Position numbers and translations under genes: made by a program. From Microglena sp. YARC (Eukaryota; Chlorophyta; Chlorophyceae; Chlamydomonadales; Chlamydomonadaceae), in contig CM039465.1 of the NCBI GenBank assembly GCA_022414725.1, positions 20,677,113 through 20,741,112 on the forward strand: a DNA stretch of 64,000 nucleotides, in the 5' to 3' direction. Numbering within the stretch: the stretch's first letter is position 1; every line of letters starts with the position of its first letter. This document shows positions 32,768 through 44,948 of this stretch, one piece after another. The notes under the pieces are model-generated. The model ran no database searches. It was given only the letters and a program-made list of their open reading frames with translations, and was not told the DNA's origin.

Positions 32768-35700
32768 GTTGATGAATGAACATTGGGGACCTTGGTAGGA
32801 TCCATGTTTCATGATCCCAAATCAATTTTGAATGAGCCCACATCTATGACCCATGAACTTACTGTAGAAGGAGATGCAGCGACGGCATGGAGGGGGAGGT
32901 GGACTGCGTGGAATCCAGAAACAATTGCGGCGGCAGATTGTTGAGTATTGGCACTGAGTGCCTGCTCTGGACCTGCTGTTGCAGCCTTCTACAAAGAGAA
33001 AGGTGCCACAATCATATGACTCATCGCCACCACCCAGGGTGAGAGCGGTGTCAGCTCGTATGAGGTCAGCTGCATAGCAGGGATAAGAAAGGAGGTCAGC
33101 GCAGCATGAACAAGACAGGAAGGAGAACATGGAGAAGGTAGGGAAGAGGGCGCATGGAGAAGGTAAGGAAGGAGAACATGGAGAAGGTAAGGAAGAGGGC
33201 GCATCGAGGTGGGGGTAGACCTGGACATGACATTAAGTCCTCCATTACGTATCCCTTGACTCCGTCAAGCCGAGGGCGCATTTGGAGTCCAGTAGGGCAC
33301 CAGAAAAAATGTAATCATCGTCATCATTAAACTGACTATGTGATTGCATTCTGTAGGTCAACATTTGGTTGTGGGCAGGGTTGGGTTGGGGTGGCGTGGG
33401 CGGGAGCGAGCGGCCAAGTTGCTGGCTGAAGCTATGTAACCAAGTTCAAGTGGGTTGGGTTGGGGTGGAGTGGGCTACCACATTTGTATGTGCAGGGGAC
33501 GGCAACATGATATCATGCCATCATATGATATCATACGATGCCAGCAGTCTAACTAGGCTAAAGTTACCATTTATATGCAATATCATATGATGCATGATGT
33601 GTGATATCATACTTGGCTTTGGTCTACATCATATGATATGCCGGTCTCTACGCATGTCTGATCGCCGCGACACAGGGTGTAAGCGATTAAAGCTAGTAGA
33701 ACCTGGTATTTGATACCCCCCCCCCCACCCCCCACCCCCCACACACACACACACTCGCTTGCACACACTCACTCACTCACACACACTCACGCACACAGAC
33801 AAACTCACACACACTCATACACACACACTCACACACACTACTACCGATGCTTCTTCTGCCCGCAGACGGTGAGCAGCCTGGAGGCTGATAGACCTTGTGA
33901 TCAAAACAACTGAACCCAACTGAACTGATAGACCTTGTGATCAAAGCAACTGAACCCAACTGAACTGATAGACCATGTGATCAAAGCAACTGAACCCAAC
34001 TGAACTGATAGACCTTGTGATCAAACCAAACCTTTCTAGACCTCTCAGGAAACTAGTTAGGGAATAGAGACCCGCCTCCTTTGGGTAAAATCCCCAAGTG
34101 AAAACAGTTCGGGGGCAGTATTGTAGAGTTCATATGGTGGTTGTGGGTTTGTGTGTGTATGGCGTGTGTGTGTGTGAGGGGTGGGTGGGTGGGGGATATG
34201 GGTGAGGTGAGTGACTGAGGGGTGGGAGGGTGGGGGTGGGGGGGGATATGAGTGGGGTATGTGCAGTAGCGTGTGTTAACCAACTGTAGTAATTAAAGCT
34301 CCGGCGCAGTAGTGGTCTGTGAAACCAAAACCCACCATAGTAACCACTCTCCAGTATGTACGGTGCATGGGCGAATGGGAAGGTTCCTTCAACCTCACGT
34401 CCCGTGGCAAGGCATATGATTTTTCAATTTGTTATGTTGATCAAGTCAAGCTAAACACCGAGCACTTGGTAATCAGACCCACCCCCATAGAAGTTCCAAG
34501 GCAGCTCCCTTTCCCTGTCCTTGGGCCAAAACTGGAGCTAGGTAGTGTGCCTGAAAGCTGAAATAAAGGGCAGGTGAATGCAGCTGAGAGCCTTGGTATT
34601 TTCCCAGTGGCTGGCCAATGGAGCTGACTGAAAGATGCCCCCTCCAAAAAGTAATATTTTGGTGGTTGGCCCCAGTGCAAGCAAACGGGCTGGCCCCCTC
34701 AACCTCACTCATCGTAATAAGACGCACCATGTATGAATTGATCAAACCTACCATTATTTAAGTAATAGCTAGACCAAAGGTCAAGGAATGATTCGTCCAC
34801 AGTGGTAGGGTCAGCGCAAGCCTCCACCATCTCCATCACATTTCCAAAGAGGTCTTCAAGTTTAGGGCCGGTGGAGCACACAAACTTGGTGTTAGAGCCA
34901 GAGTTCGTAAGAGTGGGGCCAGTGTTGAGGCGAGCCGCTAGATCATCGCAAGCGGTGTCAGCCATGGGCGTAGTAGTTTGGCCGTTAACTGCGATCAACA
35001 GTGGGAGTACAGAAGTTAGATCAAACTTACGGTTGTGATCAAGATTGGGGATAGGGTAATACAAGAAACATACAACTTCGATCAACATTGGGAGCAGAGA
35101 AGTTAGATCAAACTTCCGGTTGTGATCAAGATTGGGGATAGGGGAGTTGAACCAAACAAACAACTTCCATCAACATTGGGAGTAGAGAAGTTAGATCAAA
35201 CGTACAGTTGTGATCAAGATTGGGGATAGGGGAATTTAAACAAACATACGACTGCGATCAACATTGGGAGGAGAGAAGTTAGATCAAACTTACGATTGTG
35301 ATCAAGATTGGGGATAGGGGAAGTAAATCAAACACACGACTGTGATCAAGATTGGTAGCAGAGAAGTTAGATCAATCAATACTCAGATTGGGGGCAGGGA
35401 GTTCAATCAACTGGGCAGGGAATGCAATCAACATGGGGGCCAGAAACATTATCACGTTACACAGTTATGATGGCAACTCGAAGAAAAAGGAAAAGCGAAA
35501 CCAAGGTCTGCGTAGACCTCTTTGACCCTCTTCGACTATTTTCATGCGCAACAAAGAGGGTCTAAGGTTTACGCAGACCCTGGTTTCGCTTTTCCTTTTT
35601 CTTCAAGTTGTCATCATACCTGTGAAACGTGATAAACCAAAGTTACCATGACTGAATGGATTTGATGTAGGGTGTGGTATATCCTTACATAGTTATAGTT

Positions 35701-37242
35701 TTTTAGAAATGGACCATCCTTTAAACTATCCCATCTGCTTAGTATGCTCCCTGATATCCAACCAAACCAATCCAGGCCTAGAACCCCCTACCCCCATCAT
35801 CACTTCATCACCATCAGCAATTCAGCATGCATCATGTCTTGGAAAAGTCTTTGAACTGTCTAATTTGTTTAGTGTCAGACACACACTGTGGCCCCTGGTA
35901 TCCAGTGGAACCGCACAGGGCAAGGCTTGGAATTGGATGACGGTGGAGAGCCTAGAGTTGGCTGAACAAGTTCTATGCAGCGTCGCATGCGACGCTTAAA
36001 ATTGGCGGAGAGCGATCGTGACGGAGCGACAGCTGGCAACTGAAGCGAGTTAGTTACGAAACTGTTGGCTGACGTGTCAGGCTTTGTCTCGGTCAGACGG
36101 ATGGATGGATGGTCGGTCGGTCGATTGGACGGACAAATGGGTAACCCTGGGGGCTCCCGCCCTCCAGAAGGGGGGGCTCCGCCCAAAACCATTTAACAAT
36201 CCAATCCAATTCAGATCCTTGCATGGTTTTAGGGTTCAGGGTTTAGGTTTACCCTGTAGTACATATTAATAGTGGTAAATGATGAAAGGGAATGGTCCAA
36301 TGCAGATTCCAAATTACCAATACAAATGCAAACTCCATGCTACCAATACCAATACAGATTCCAAGTTACCAATACCAATGCAAACTCCATGCTTCCAATA
36401 CCAATACAGATTCCAAGGTCTCATTATTGGGCGCTAGAGCCCTTGTGGTGATCAAACTTACTACAAAAGATCATACAGTGCTTGCATGGGGTGGCTGGAG
36501 GGGGGTAGACTGGGGGTGGAGGGGACGCATAGGCAGGGGGGTAGACAGGGGATGGAGGGGACGCTTAGACATGGGGGAGATAACAGCGCCAAGGTGGGGG
36601 GGATACGGATTCCAAGATTAGTATCATAATTGGGCGCTAGAGCCCGTGTGGCGATCAAACTTACTGTAGAAGGTCATGCAGTGATTGCAAGGGGTGGCTG
36701 GAGGGGGGTAGACGGGGGGTGGAGGGGACGCATAGGCAGGGGGGTAGACGGGGGGTGGAGGGGACGCATATGCAGGGGGGTAGACGGGAGGTGGAGAGAT
36801 AGGAGGGGGAGAGTCCACCATGGCAGGAGGGGGATAGACCTCCACCACAGGTGGCGGGGAGTCCACCATGGTAGGAGAGGGGGAGAGGTAGACCACAGGT
36901 GGGGAGAGCGGTGGTGGTGGTGGCGGTGGTGGTGGTGGCGGTGGTGGCGGCGGTGGTGGCGGTGTTGGCGGCAGTGGTGGTAGTGGCGGTGGTGGTGGCG
37001 GTGGTGGTGGCGGTGGTGGCGGTGAGGGTGGGTCTACCTCCCAGTAGTGAAAGTGATTGTCTCGGTGCGTACAGTGCTTGCAGGGCCGGGGGATGCGAGC
37101 CCATGGGGTGATGGCAAGGCCTGTAAAAGAAGGGCAGCTGATATTTTCATTTGAAAGCAGTAAATGAATGCAACGCATGCTTCCTGAGGTGCTTGAGTTG
37201 GTGAGATGTGACCTCGATGTAAGCGCCGACATATCTATGTGA

Positions 37243-37284
<42 letters not shown>

Positions 37285-37675
37285 TTGTGTGTGTGTGAGT
37301 GTGCACACATGCTTATAAGCATGTGTGCATACTCACACACACTCAAGTATATATATATAACACATGCTTATAAGGGTTTGGGGCGTTTTAAATCTCTCCA
37401 TACAAATATACATGGGCAGATGTGAGGCATACAGGTCAGGGACAGATAAGGCACTTGGAACCTGATGTTCCACCTCACATCTGAAGCCACCCATCCCACA
37501 GGTCCACCACCACCTTGTTTACCTACAGGTTAGGGACAGGTAGGGCACTTGGATGCTGATGTTCCACCTCACATCCCTTGCAGGGGCGGGCTGTGATGAT
37601 GGGGAGCTATGGTATCTCACCTTGGAGGACAACCAGGGCGACCAGGAGGCTAGTAGGATCCATAATGCGAGGCAT
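28747..37675 (-). CDS. Secreted proline-rich modular glycoprotein, pherophorin-like (8 exons, complete)
   Basis: Exons in transcript order: 37675-37621, 37120-36665, 34988-34752, 33069-32863, 32333-32103, 30850-30641, 29937-29707 and 28916-28747 (TGA). They join in a single 598-codon frame and every intron is phase 1. Exon 1 encodes a signal peptide (MPRIMDPTSLLVALVVLQ). Exon 2 gives IPRPCKHC, a proline tract of about 100 residues with PPPVYPPAYAS repeats, then CNHCMTFY. Exons 3, 5 and 7 encode related modules of about 77-79 residues (xGQxxxPMA..CDD.A..L ... F.CST ... VCAD.TTVD..F..LW..YY). Exons 4, 6 and 8 encode Cys modules (CG....V..C ... QCQYSTICRRNC), the first two ending IPRSPPPPPCRRC. 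Short proline linkers between Cys-patterned domains resemble pherophorins and other hydroxyproline-rich extracellular matrix or cell-surface proteins of green algae; this family call is by pattern only. The protein is inferred to be secreted and glycosylated. No transmembrane segment is seen after the signal. Confidence 0.75.
29255..29445. mobile_element. Left-truncated hAT element in the duplicated module
   Basis: The right end (agtagtaccctg then atctggac) and interior match the element at 31356-31550, but the left end and left flank are deleted. Since the right flank atctggactacccctgg is shared, this is a copy made by segmental duplication and not a separate insertion. Confidence 0.7.
29485..29670. 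repeat. 35-bp minisatellite next to glycoprotein exon 7
   Basis: The unit contains gtattgcttcaggttgtatt and then atgcgatatcagatt. It is the same unit as the larger array at 31600-32100, as expected if the whole two-exon module with its introns was duplicated. Confidence 0.9.
30340..30625. repeat. 20-bp array abutting the glycoprotein exon 6 donor
   Basis: About 14 units of tttcatggcccagatctatg (+ strand) begin within 15 bp of the donor at 30640. The donor's own atgaacttac is the degenerate first unit. Confidence 0.9.
31356..31550. mobile_element. Non-autonomous hAT element, 8-bp duplication atctggac
   Basis: The ends are cagggtacta and tagtactctg. The duplication atctggac occurs at 31348-31355 and 31551-31558. 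Interior gcgctttt/gcgcgc blocks are shared with 47788-47981. Confidence 0.9.
31600..32102. repeat. 35-bp minisatellite starting at the glycoprotein exon 5 donor
   Basis: About 14 units with gtattgcttcaggttgtatt and atacgatatcagatt run right up to the donor (- strand intron start gtaggtcaatctgatat). Units are most uniform in the middle and most diverged beside the exon. Confidence 0.9.
34990..35400 (-). repeat. Tandem copies of the glycoprotein exon 3 acceptor region
   Basis: Five to six units of about 65 bp carry (+ strand) gatcaacattgggagcagag and agttagatcaaacttac. On the coding strand each contains ccaatgttgatcgcag-type acceptors. The real exon follows only the last one. Similar but fewer copies precede exons 5 (32338-32450) and 7 (29940-30290). 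Confidence 0.8.
35450..35634. mobile_element. Fold-back MITE with arms of about 70 bp
   Basis: The left arm tatcacgttacacag...atgatggcaact...gaaaaaggaaaagcgaaacc and the right arm ggtttcgcttttcctttttc...agttgtcatcat...aacgtgata are near-perfect inverted repeats around a loop of about 45 bp. It sits in intron 2 of the glycoprotein gene. Only one copy was seen. Confidence 0.85.
36410..36500 (-). pseudogene. Intronic copy of the glycoprotein exon 2 end plus donor
   Basis: The + strand segment gcgctagagcccttgtggtg, then atcaaacttac, matches the true donor region at 36640-36700 and continues into the ggggtggctggaggggggta repeats. The donor GTAAGT is intact. Confidence 0.8.
37245..37355. repeat. 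TA run plus imperfect hairpin in glycoprotein intron 1
   Basis: A 40-bp TA run is followed by inverted arms gtgtgagtgtgcacacatgc and gcatgtgtgcatactcacac around a ttataa centre. Such tracts are prone to cruciform formation and slippage. Confidence 0.85.
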
Positions 37676-40600
37676 TATTAATTTCACAGTCAGTGGAAGA
37701 GACAGGGTGCGGTGTGACCGAATCCGATGGGATAGCCCTGCGTTCAAAAAAGTGTAATATGTCAGTTAGACAGACCAGTCAGTGCGAACAGGAGGCAGGA
37801 CCCGTCAGAGAGCCTCGAGCTTGACTTGCGATTGGGCTGGAATTGGCGTGTTGAGCAAGTTGCTCGCGCGTAAGGAATGTCTCGGGGGAGGGGGGAGAAG
37901 AGTGGAAAGCGACTGTTTAAGGCAACAGCGACTATTTGGCACTAAGACGGTTTATGCCGATGCTTTGACTGCAGAGTTCTGTAGAAGATGGCGAGCTGGC
38001 TCGCGACAGCTCGCGACAGGAGACATGAAACCAAGTTCGAGATTCATTGGGATGTTGACCGGCTAGTACTGAGGTGTGCGCAGACGACTGAACCAAGATG
38101 GGAGCAGATGTGCAAGAGACTTTGTCAAGCGCACAGCGGCTTCAAGAAAGAGAGAACATGGCCGGGTAATGGTGAGGCGGGACAGAAGACGAGCATCGAG
38201 CAAGCGAGCTAGGTGGAAGCATATGCACAACAGACTTCGTCGAGCGCGCAGCTTCCAGACAGAAAGGAAGAGTGGAGAATCGAATGGGTTTGCTTTTTTG
38301 CGCATGGATTGGAGCATCGAGCACAGTTGCAAGCTGTCCTTACAAGTGACAAAGATGGGATCCTGACGAATCGACGATCCGCTGAAGAGATGGAACAGGA
38401 CCGGCCCAAATAATCAACCCGCAATAGCAGGTAGAAGCAAAGAGTTAAACTGCGAAGCAGCAAAAAGAGGAGCAACAAATATTGACGGATTTGACCAGGC
38501 CATATATGCTCGGATGATCTCTGGGATTATCTTGACGAAGGCGGTTAGAAGCAGAGATCTCTGGTTAGAAGTGTGATATGTAGTACTAGGTTGCCCCGGT
38601 GGGATCCCTGCTAGGCTGGTGGTCGGCCCTGCCCCCCGCCCTGCCCTGAGGCTCGTGTGTCGGTGGGAGTGTATGCTCAGGCCCTGAGGGGTCTCCCTCT
38701 GTGTATGCTCAATCATAGTCTGCTGCATGGGCAAATGTGTGTGCATGAAGTCATTGTAAACTTTTTCAAATGTTTTGTGTACATGTACAGGTAGATCGGT
38801 TTGTACAGGAGGTGTCAAGGCCTTCAATTTTTTACTTCTCTCAATCGATTTATTCTGATAATGGGGCTGTAATGGCATGTATCATGGCGATATTTTAGCA
38901 TTTTTTCAGGTCAATCTGAGCACCTCATACAGGGGGGGGGGGGGGTCGGCCACTTAGCCCTCCTCAAGGTTTTTCTATCTTTTTACTCATTCCTCCAAAG
39001 TCCAAATGACATTATGAGCGAGACCACCTATGAGAAGGCCTTTTTATAATTACAATCGTTAGGGAACAAAGAGGTGCAATTGAAATTTAAATTCAAATTG
39101 TTACATCCGTGTAATACCGTTACTCACAGGACGTGAAGTTAAGGACACCATAGCGTAAGCCGGAGCTAGCTATAGTCACCGTAAAGGGGTGTACATACAT
39201 AAGAGGTGCACACAGACATAAGTAGCATGGCACCTCGAGGAGGTTAGGGATGACCTAACCCTGCCAGCGGTATAACCGACTGGCGTGGTCACAGTCACAA
39301 GCTGACTGGACAAGGTGGACACGAGGCCTCTAGCAGGTACCTTCGTGTGCCACAAGCAACGGCATATAAACCGTACTACAACACTATAACAGGTCTTGGC
39401 AAAGGCAGTCCATTGGCACCATTTTATTTGGACCATACATTTTCCTGGTAATACATTTTTTTACTGCCGAAGACGGCGAGCAGCCCAATTGCTGGCTGAA
39501 GCTATGTCACGGTGCGATCTCACGGTGCGATAAGACAGTTTCGCATCGAAAACACGGTGTGACAACATCGGCACGGGGTGATAATCTGGTTTCAGCTATA
39601 CAGATAGAATTAATCCCATACAGATAACAAAGAAGATAAATTAATCTTCACATTAATCCGCGGAACTCTTCTGGAGCCGCAGCCCGCTGCGGGCTTAGCG
39701 GTTTCGCCACAGCCCCCGTGGTGGATTTCTCTGCCCAAAGGGTCGGTACCCTCGGTACCCTGAGTACCATGATTTTACAAAGCTCTGGAAATTTTGTTTT
39801 AGTTTTAGAAACCCTTTTCTCGGACCTTTGAAAAATTGTGGTACTCAGTATACCGAGGGTACCGCCCTTTTTGGCACAGCACTGTCAGGTCTCCAAACGG
39901 AGCCGCATCGTGTCAAGCGGAGTCCTGCTTGGCAACTCTTTTTTTAAGAGGGAGGCAGAGGCATCCAGCCACTGAATCCCGTTTTTCACAAAATAACTAC
40001 GTGGTGCGGAAGAAAGGGCGCGCGGCCTTTAGTGCGTGCCAAAGGGCCAGAGGCATCCAGCCACTGCGCCCTGTCTCGCGCCACAGAGAGCGTCTAGGGC
40101 TTGGTGGTTCCGCCACAGCCCCGTGGCGCCCTGTCAGCGGACTGGGGGCGGTACCACGGTACCCTGCGTACCATGATTTTACAAAAGTCCGGAGTTAGGG
40201 GTTGAAGAAAACAAAAAAAGTTTTTCCAGATGGCTGCCAGCACTTTTCAGATTTTTGTAAATTACAAAAGTCTCCGAGATTGGGAGCAGTGATTTTTTAA
40301 GGATTTGGTCACTAACTTAAATAATCGTGCTGCACGATTCCAAGGTCTGGAGTTTGAGGAGATGGAAACATTAATAATCGCTCAGCGCGATTTTGCTTAC
40401 ATTCAGGCCGAGGAATAAATAAAATAATCGTGCACACCTATAATCAAGGTTTGAGCCACTCGGGTCATAAAAGCGGACTGCCTAAGGGGGGCTTACAATT
40501 GTCTCAACTAGACCATGGGCTGTATCGGATGAGGATTGCAGGGTCTGTGCAATCAAATACCAAAAATAAATGCCAGAACTGACATAGATTAAGAACCAAA

Positions 40601-40840
40601 ATTAAATACTCCAACTTACTACTAGTACCTGACCTGGCACTAACTAAAATATCCACTTTAAACTTAAATGTCTTTGACCTACAAACATCGCTCCAGACTT
40701 GAATTGTCTATGTACAAGATTTCAGGTATAAACAAAAATTGTAAAACTCAGGCAATGGCCTATCAAGTATATACTAGCCTGTCTGACTATCAACTAGGTT
40801 GGCTGGAGAATTGTGTAACAGCCAAAGCCAGGGTTGGTTG
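37676..40840. other. Intergenic interval upstream of the glycoprotein gene
   Basis: It starts with the likely promoter and 5' UTR of the - strand glycoprotein gene. Then come two diverged units of about 115 bp (38090-38170 and 38210-38290: agactt.gtc.agcgc.cagc), a G run (38934-38946), a reversed copy of the 25.2-kb repeat (39070-39180), inverted ggtaccctcggtaccctgag blocks (39745-39863, third copy near 40150) and a cgattaatcgtgc-family repeat (40320-40440). A 154-codon - strand frame (38878-38414) has no recognisable domain and is not called. Confidence 0.55.
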
Positions 40841-40844
40841 CAGC

Positions 40845-43800
40845 CTAAGCCAGGGTTGACCGACGTGGGCACATCCCAGTCCAGACCTTGAAGGCCTCCT
40901 CAAAAGGGAAGGTGTCTGCGGGGAAGAGGCGTCGCATGGTGAACGCACGCATAGTGCAGTTGAGATGTTCTTCTTCCAGCCTGTTCCTGCAAGGGCTCTT
41001 CAGAAAGTTCATAGCCGAGAACGCCCTCTCATCCTCAACCGAGCCTGCCACCTTAGTCAAAGCGATCTTGGCAAGCTTGACATACTCAGGGAATCGTGAT
41101 ACGCCCCCATGCTGTGACAGGTGCTGCCACAGCATGCTAGTGGGAGAGGGGCCTGTATAGAGCCGGAGGCCTCCAGCTTCATCGACAGCATGCCCATACT
41201 GAGCCATGATCGCCTCAGAGGCAATGGTGATACCTGTCACAAATGCTCCTGCCTGCCTCACCAAGTCCAACCTGATCAGCAAGGGTGCAGCCACCTGCTT
41301 CTCGGTCCCCAATGGCTTGGGCTGGCCATAGTAACCAGACAAGACAGCCACGTGGTCCCTCAGCTCTTCAATAGTGGGTTGGACTCTCAGGGCACCTGGA
41401 CTGGGTGCCCATTTCTGGGGATACACAATTGAAAGCTCTGTCAGCAACTCTGGGTCGGGAAACCGCTCCTTGATGCTGCCAAGGATGGTCCTAGCTGCAT
41501 CTTGGGCTCGTAGCTTGCATGCTGCCTGAGTCTTGCCAAAGGCCTCAGGGGAAGCCCAGCAAAGTTGGGATAGAGAGCGTCCACGTCCGCCTCTGCTCGG
41601 GCGTACCTCTTCAGTCGTGAAGCTGACTGTGCGGACATCCTTCTTGACTGTGATAGCAAGAATAGGGTTGGAATCCTCATCACCCACAAAACTGAACCGA
41701 CCAGGCTCCTCATTTTGGCTCTCACCAATGGCCTCAGCACTGGCGTACTCTACCTCAGCCAGCTCAATGAAGTGCAAGGGGGAGAACTGGTCAACTCCAA
41801 AGTACATATCTTCAATGGCCGCTGAGGTAGTGGCCACAGCATCGGTCAGGTCTTGAATAAAGGCATGCCTTTGTTGTGTCAGCTGTGACAGGGCATTGAG
41901 GGTGCGGAGGAGTGGAAGCAACAAGGCAAGGCTAAGCAACCTCTCCACATCAACAAGATGCTTGTAGATGCTTGTTGCCGTGCTCTGGTCTACCTGTTCA
42001 GACAGATCCTCCACAGCATTAGTATCGGCCAGGTTCTCGAACAATCCTGATAGAACATGATACTGGTCCCACACTCGCTCAGCTGGCTTCAGCTGGCTCA
42101 GCCACCTGGTGGTCACGTCACGAATCATCCTCAAGAGGCTCTCATCTGCAAACTCCTGCATGTTGCGCAGGAGTTGGGAGCGAGCACCACTCCTAGCAAA
42201 AAAAGCATACACCTGCCGAATCAGTTCCTCGACTATCTTCATCAGCGTATTGGAGTCCAGCGCATGTGCCACAAGGGACAATCTGTGGCTGAAGTCATGG
42301 ACGTGCTGCAAGAAGGGTGACACATGTAGTCTGAGACGTTGGATAGCTCCACTGCGCAAGCCAGACAGGACAGCTGCCCCATCACAGCTGATGTTGACTA
42401 GCTTGCGAGCCAGTTGGCCCTTTGAGAGGCCTGCAGTTGTCTCAAGAACCTGTATCAAGGCAGCTGCCAGGATTTCAGCGTTGCAGGACAGCACTGCTAG
42501 TTTGTGGACCTTCAGGAAGAAAGGTTCACGCTCCCAGGTGAAAGGGCCTAGCACGTGCAGATGGACGCTCATGAATTGAAGGTGGTCAATGGCAGTTGAT
42601 TCGTCCATACTAACACTGATATAGTCAGCTTCAGCAATCCTGCGTCTAAGCACTGCCAGCATGACCTGATCCAGTGCCTCAGCGATAGTCCAGCCAGAAG
42701 TGTCACTCCAGCGTGAGGAGGTGAGCTGATCTTGATCGACAATTGGCAGGGATTGGAATAATGAGTATGATTGCTCATACCCTGTCACTGCCCTGCCATG
42801 TTGCAGCTCATGAAGCATCGTAATGAACTGGGGGAGCTTGCGCTTGAAGGCTTCAGCGTTGACCTTGAGCAAGGCCAACCGGATGTCCATAGTCTGTACC
42901 TCAGGCACCACCACTGTTGCCACCAGTTTCCTCTGCTCTAGCAGGAACACATTCTTCTGATGTTGCGATACAGCCTTTGGTTGGGAGGGTACTACATCAT
43001 CAGCATCGCCACCAGGAGTCTTCCGCTTAGACTGCTTCTGGACAAACTGGCCTGCCTCGTGCTTGGCTAGAGTGTCTGAACATGGCCGAAGGTAGACAGG
43101 CTCCCCTTTGATGGCAGAGCAAGGGGTGCAGATAACAGTCTTGCCTCCGTCATTAGAAGTTGCCCAGGGGAACTTGGCAGCTGAATTAGCAGATAGCAAG
43201 ATAGTCCTCTTTCGAGACTTCTTCTCCTCTAGGGCTGGCACCTCATCTCCCACAGGGGTTCCTGACTGGGAGGTGGCAGCACTGGTGGTGCGGGGGTTGG
43301 AGGAGGTGGCAGCAGTGGTGACGTGGGGGTTGGAGGAGGTGGAGGGGGAGGCACTGACGGCAGGGAACTTGAAGGGGGAACGGGAGCCACCGGTGGGGGG
43401 GGGGGGGGGAGGTAGCAGCACTGGTGGTGCAGGGGGGGGAGGTGGAGGCAACGATGGTAGGGAACTTGAATGGGGAACAGGAGCCACCAGTGGAGGGGTG
43501 GGGGGGTTGGGGGGAGGAGAGAAGTGTGGAATCACCATCATCACCATCACCACCAACGTTGACTAAATCTGCAAAAGGGGAGGAGGGAGTACAGGTTTTA
43601 GGCAGTATTGAGATCGATTGAGGTAGCGATAGAGGCTCGTGGCTCGCATTTACATGGCATGGAATCAGCAGTCAGCATTCAGCACTTGTCAATACCACGC
43701 GGCTCAACCCGTTGCCCTACATCTACACACCTAGAGTCTCAGTTGCAGTGGTCAGATCGATTATTAAATGGCTGAGAGCGGGGGGGGAGGTAGAATACCG

Positions 43801-44267
43801 CTAATAGACAGGCCGTTACGGGCATCCAAAATGCAATTCTAGGTCAGGCAGTCGAGGGCTCGTGGCTCGCGTTCACATGGCATGGTATCGAAAAGCTCAG
43901 CTTACCTGGAGAAGTCAGAGTGACAACAGTAGCTGCTCCTCCCGACTCTGGAGGGGGGGGGGGATTGGGGGGACCTGCGCAATTCAGGAATCAGCAGTCA
44001 GCATGCAGCGTTTGTCAATACCTCGCGGCTCAACCCGTCGCCCAAAATCTACGTACCAAGAGTTTCAGTTGCACATGTCAAATCGATAATAGCTTGCGGC
44101 GAGGGCGGGGGAAGAGAGCACCGCTCTACTGGGCGACCTAGGCGAGTGGGCTCCACGACCATGACGAAGCCTGTGATGGTCTTCCATCTCCCGGGAGGAG
44201 GCTTGTTCGTTAGAGCAGTAGGCTTGCGGCCTACCTTGCCCTTGGGTTTGTCCTTATTCGGGACCAT
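40845..44267 (-). CDS. hAT-superfamily transposase, nearly intact, two exons
   Basis: Exon 1 (44267-44057) starts MVPNKDKPKGKVGRKP, an AT-hook-like basic N-terminus, and ends in phase 1. Exon 2 (43568-40845) begins in the matching phase (DLVNVGGDG). The long frame of exon 2 (about 900 codons to TAG at 40845) has a Ser/Pro-rich stretch, a zinc-finger-like part (ICTPC ... RPCSDTLAKH), the core VSMDESTAIDHLQF and NISCDGAAVLSG, and DVTTRWLSQL. It ends with the hAT dimerisation region AGSVEDERAFSAMNFLKS / NRLEEEHLN. It encodes cut-and-paste transposition. A run of 15 G (43395-43409) splits the frame: upstream the spliced frame reads TGGSCSPFKFP, downstream TGGSRSPFKFP, one base out of register. 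Terminal repeats were not found. Several - strand splice-junction copies lie in the intron. Confidence 0.85.
43634..44056 (-). repeat. Direct repeat of exon 1 end and donor in the transposase intron
   Basis: Segments 43634-43765 and 43862-44096 share gctcgtggctcgc..t.acatggcatgg and atcagcagtcagca. On the coding strand each contains GATCTGACC..TGCAACTGA followed by a donor (gtgtgtag in the copy, gtacgtag in the true site at 44056). Confidence 0.75.
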
Positions 44268-44497
44268 TCAGCTTGCTCCATCGATCGGGTCAAAGCTTTT
44301 GTAGCTCGAAACAATAACCGCAGCAGTTCTTCGACGCGGAACAGACCTGAAACCACAGGCCGTTACTTTCGTTTGAACGGTGAGCGGCGTGTGGAGTCCA
44401 CACTTGCTGTGGAGCCGTGTGGACCTAACGAACCTGACGTGTCAGGGACTGTCAGCCTGTGCCAAGGCCAACCAATTCCAAACCGATGCCAACTAAG

Positions 44498-44680
44498 TAG
44501 CTGCACGATGCCCGAGCCAACCGTCTGCGACGTCCGAAACATTAAAAAGCGTGCAGCGCGATGCTTCACCCAACGTTTCAGGATTCGGAAACATTAACCA
44601 GACCTGAGAAAACGATGGACCAATTCTCAAATAACATTAAAATCGTGCAAAAAACGATTAATCGTGCCTAAAAAAATCAC
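44498..44680. repeat. cgattaatcgtgc-family repeat upstream of the transposase
   Basis: It contains tgcacgatgcccgagccaac, gtccgaaacatta and ccagacctgagaa, and closes with aaaaacgattaatcgtgcc. It matches the copy upstream of OLA1 (13228-13483) in the same block order. Confidence 0.8.
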
Positions 44681-44948
44681 TGATTGGGAGCGTAAGGCAC
44701 TTTTCAGGTGTTTAGTGCATGGTGTGACATATTTTTGGTATAAAGGAGTTTGTGTGTATGAATCCACAAAAGCTCAAGCACATCAAAATATTTGTCATTA
44801 CTGTCGAGCGTAGTGTAGAAGATAAACACATACAAGAGGATTTTGGGGGCTCGGGGATATGTGTAACATTTTCCCTTGTCCGAGTGTATGTTATCCACTG
44901 ATTCACCTCCCATTTTCGCAACTTCTGCAATACTTTGTGCATCCACCT

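Noticed and set aside
36630..37111. + strand GVDGGWRG / VVVAVVV frames
   Set aside because: Antisense of the proline-rich exon of the glycoprotein gene.
38414..38878. 154-codon - strand frame starting MPLQPHYQNK
   Set aside because: No recognisable domain, splice context or neighbouring junction copies; may be chance.
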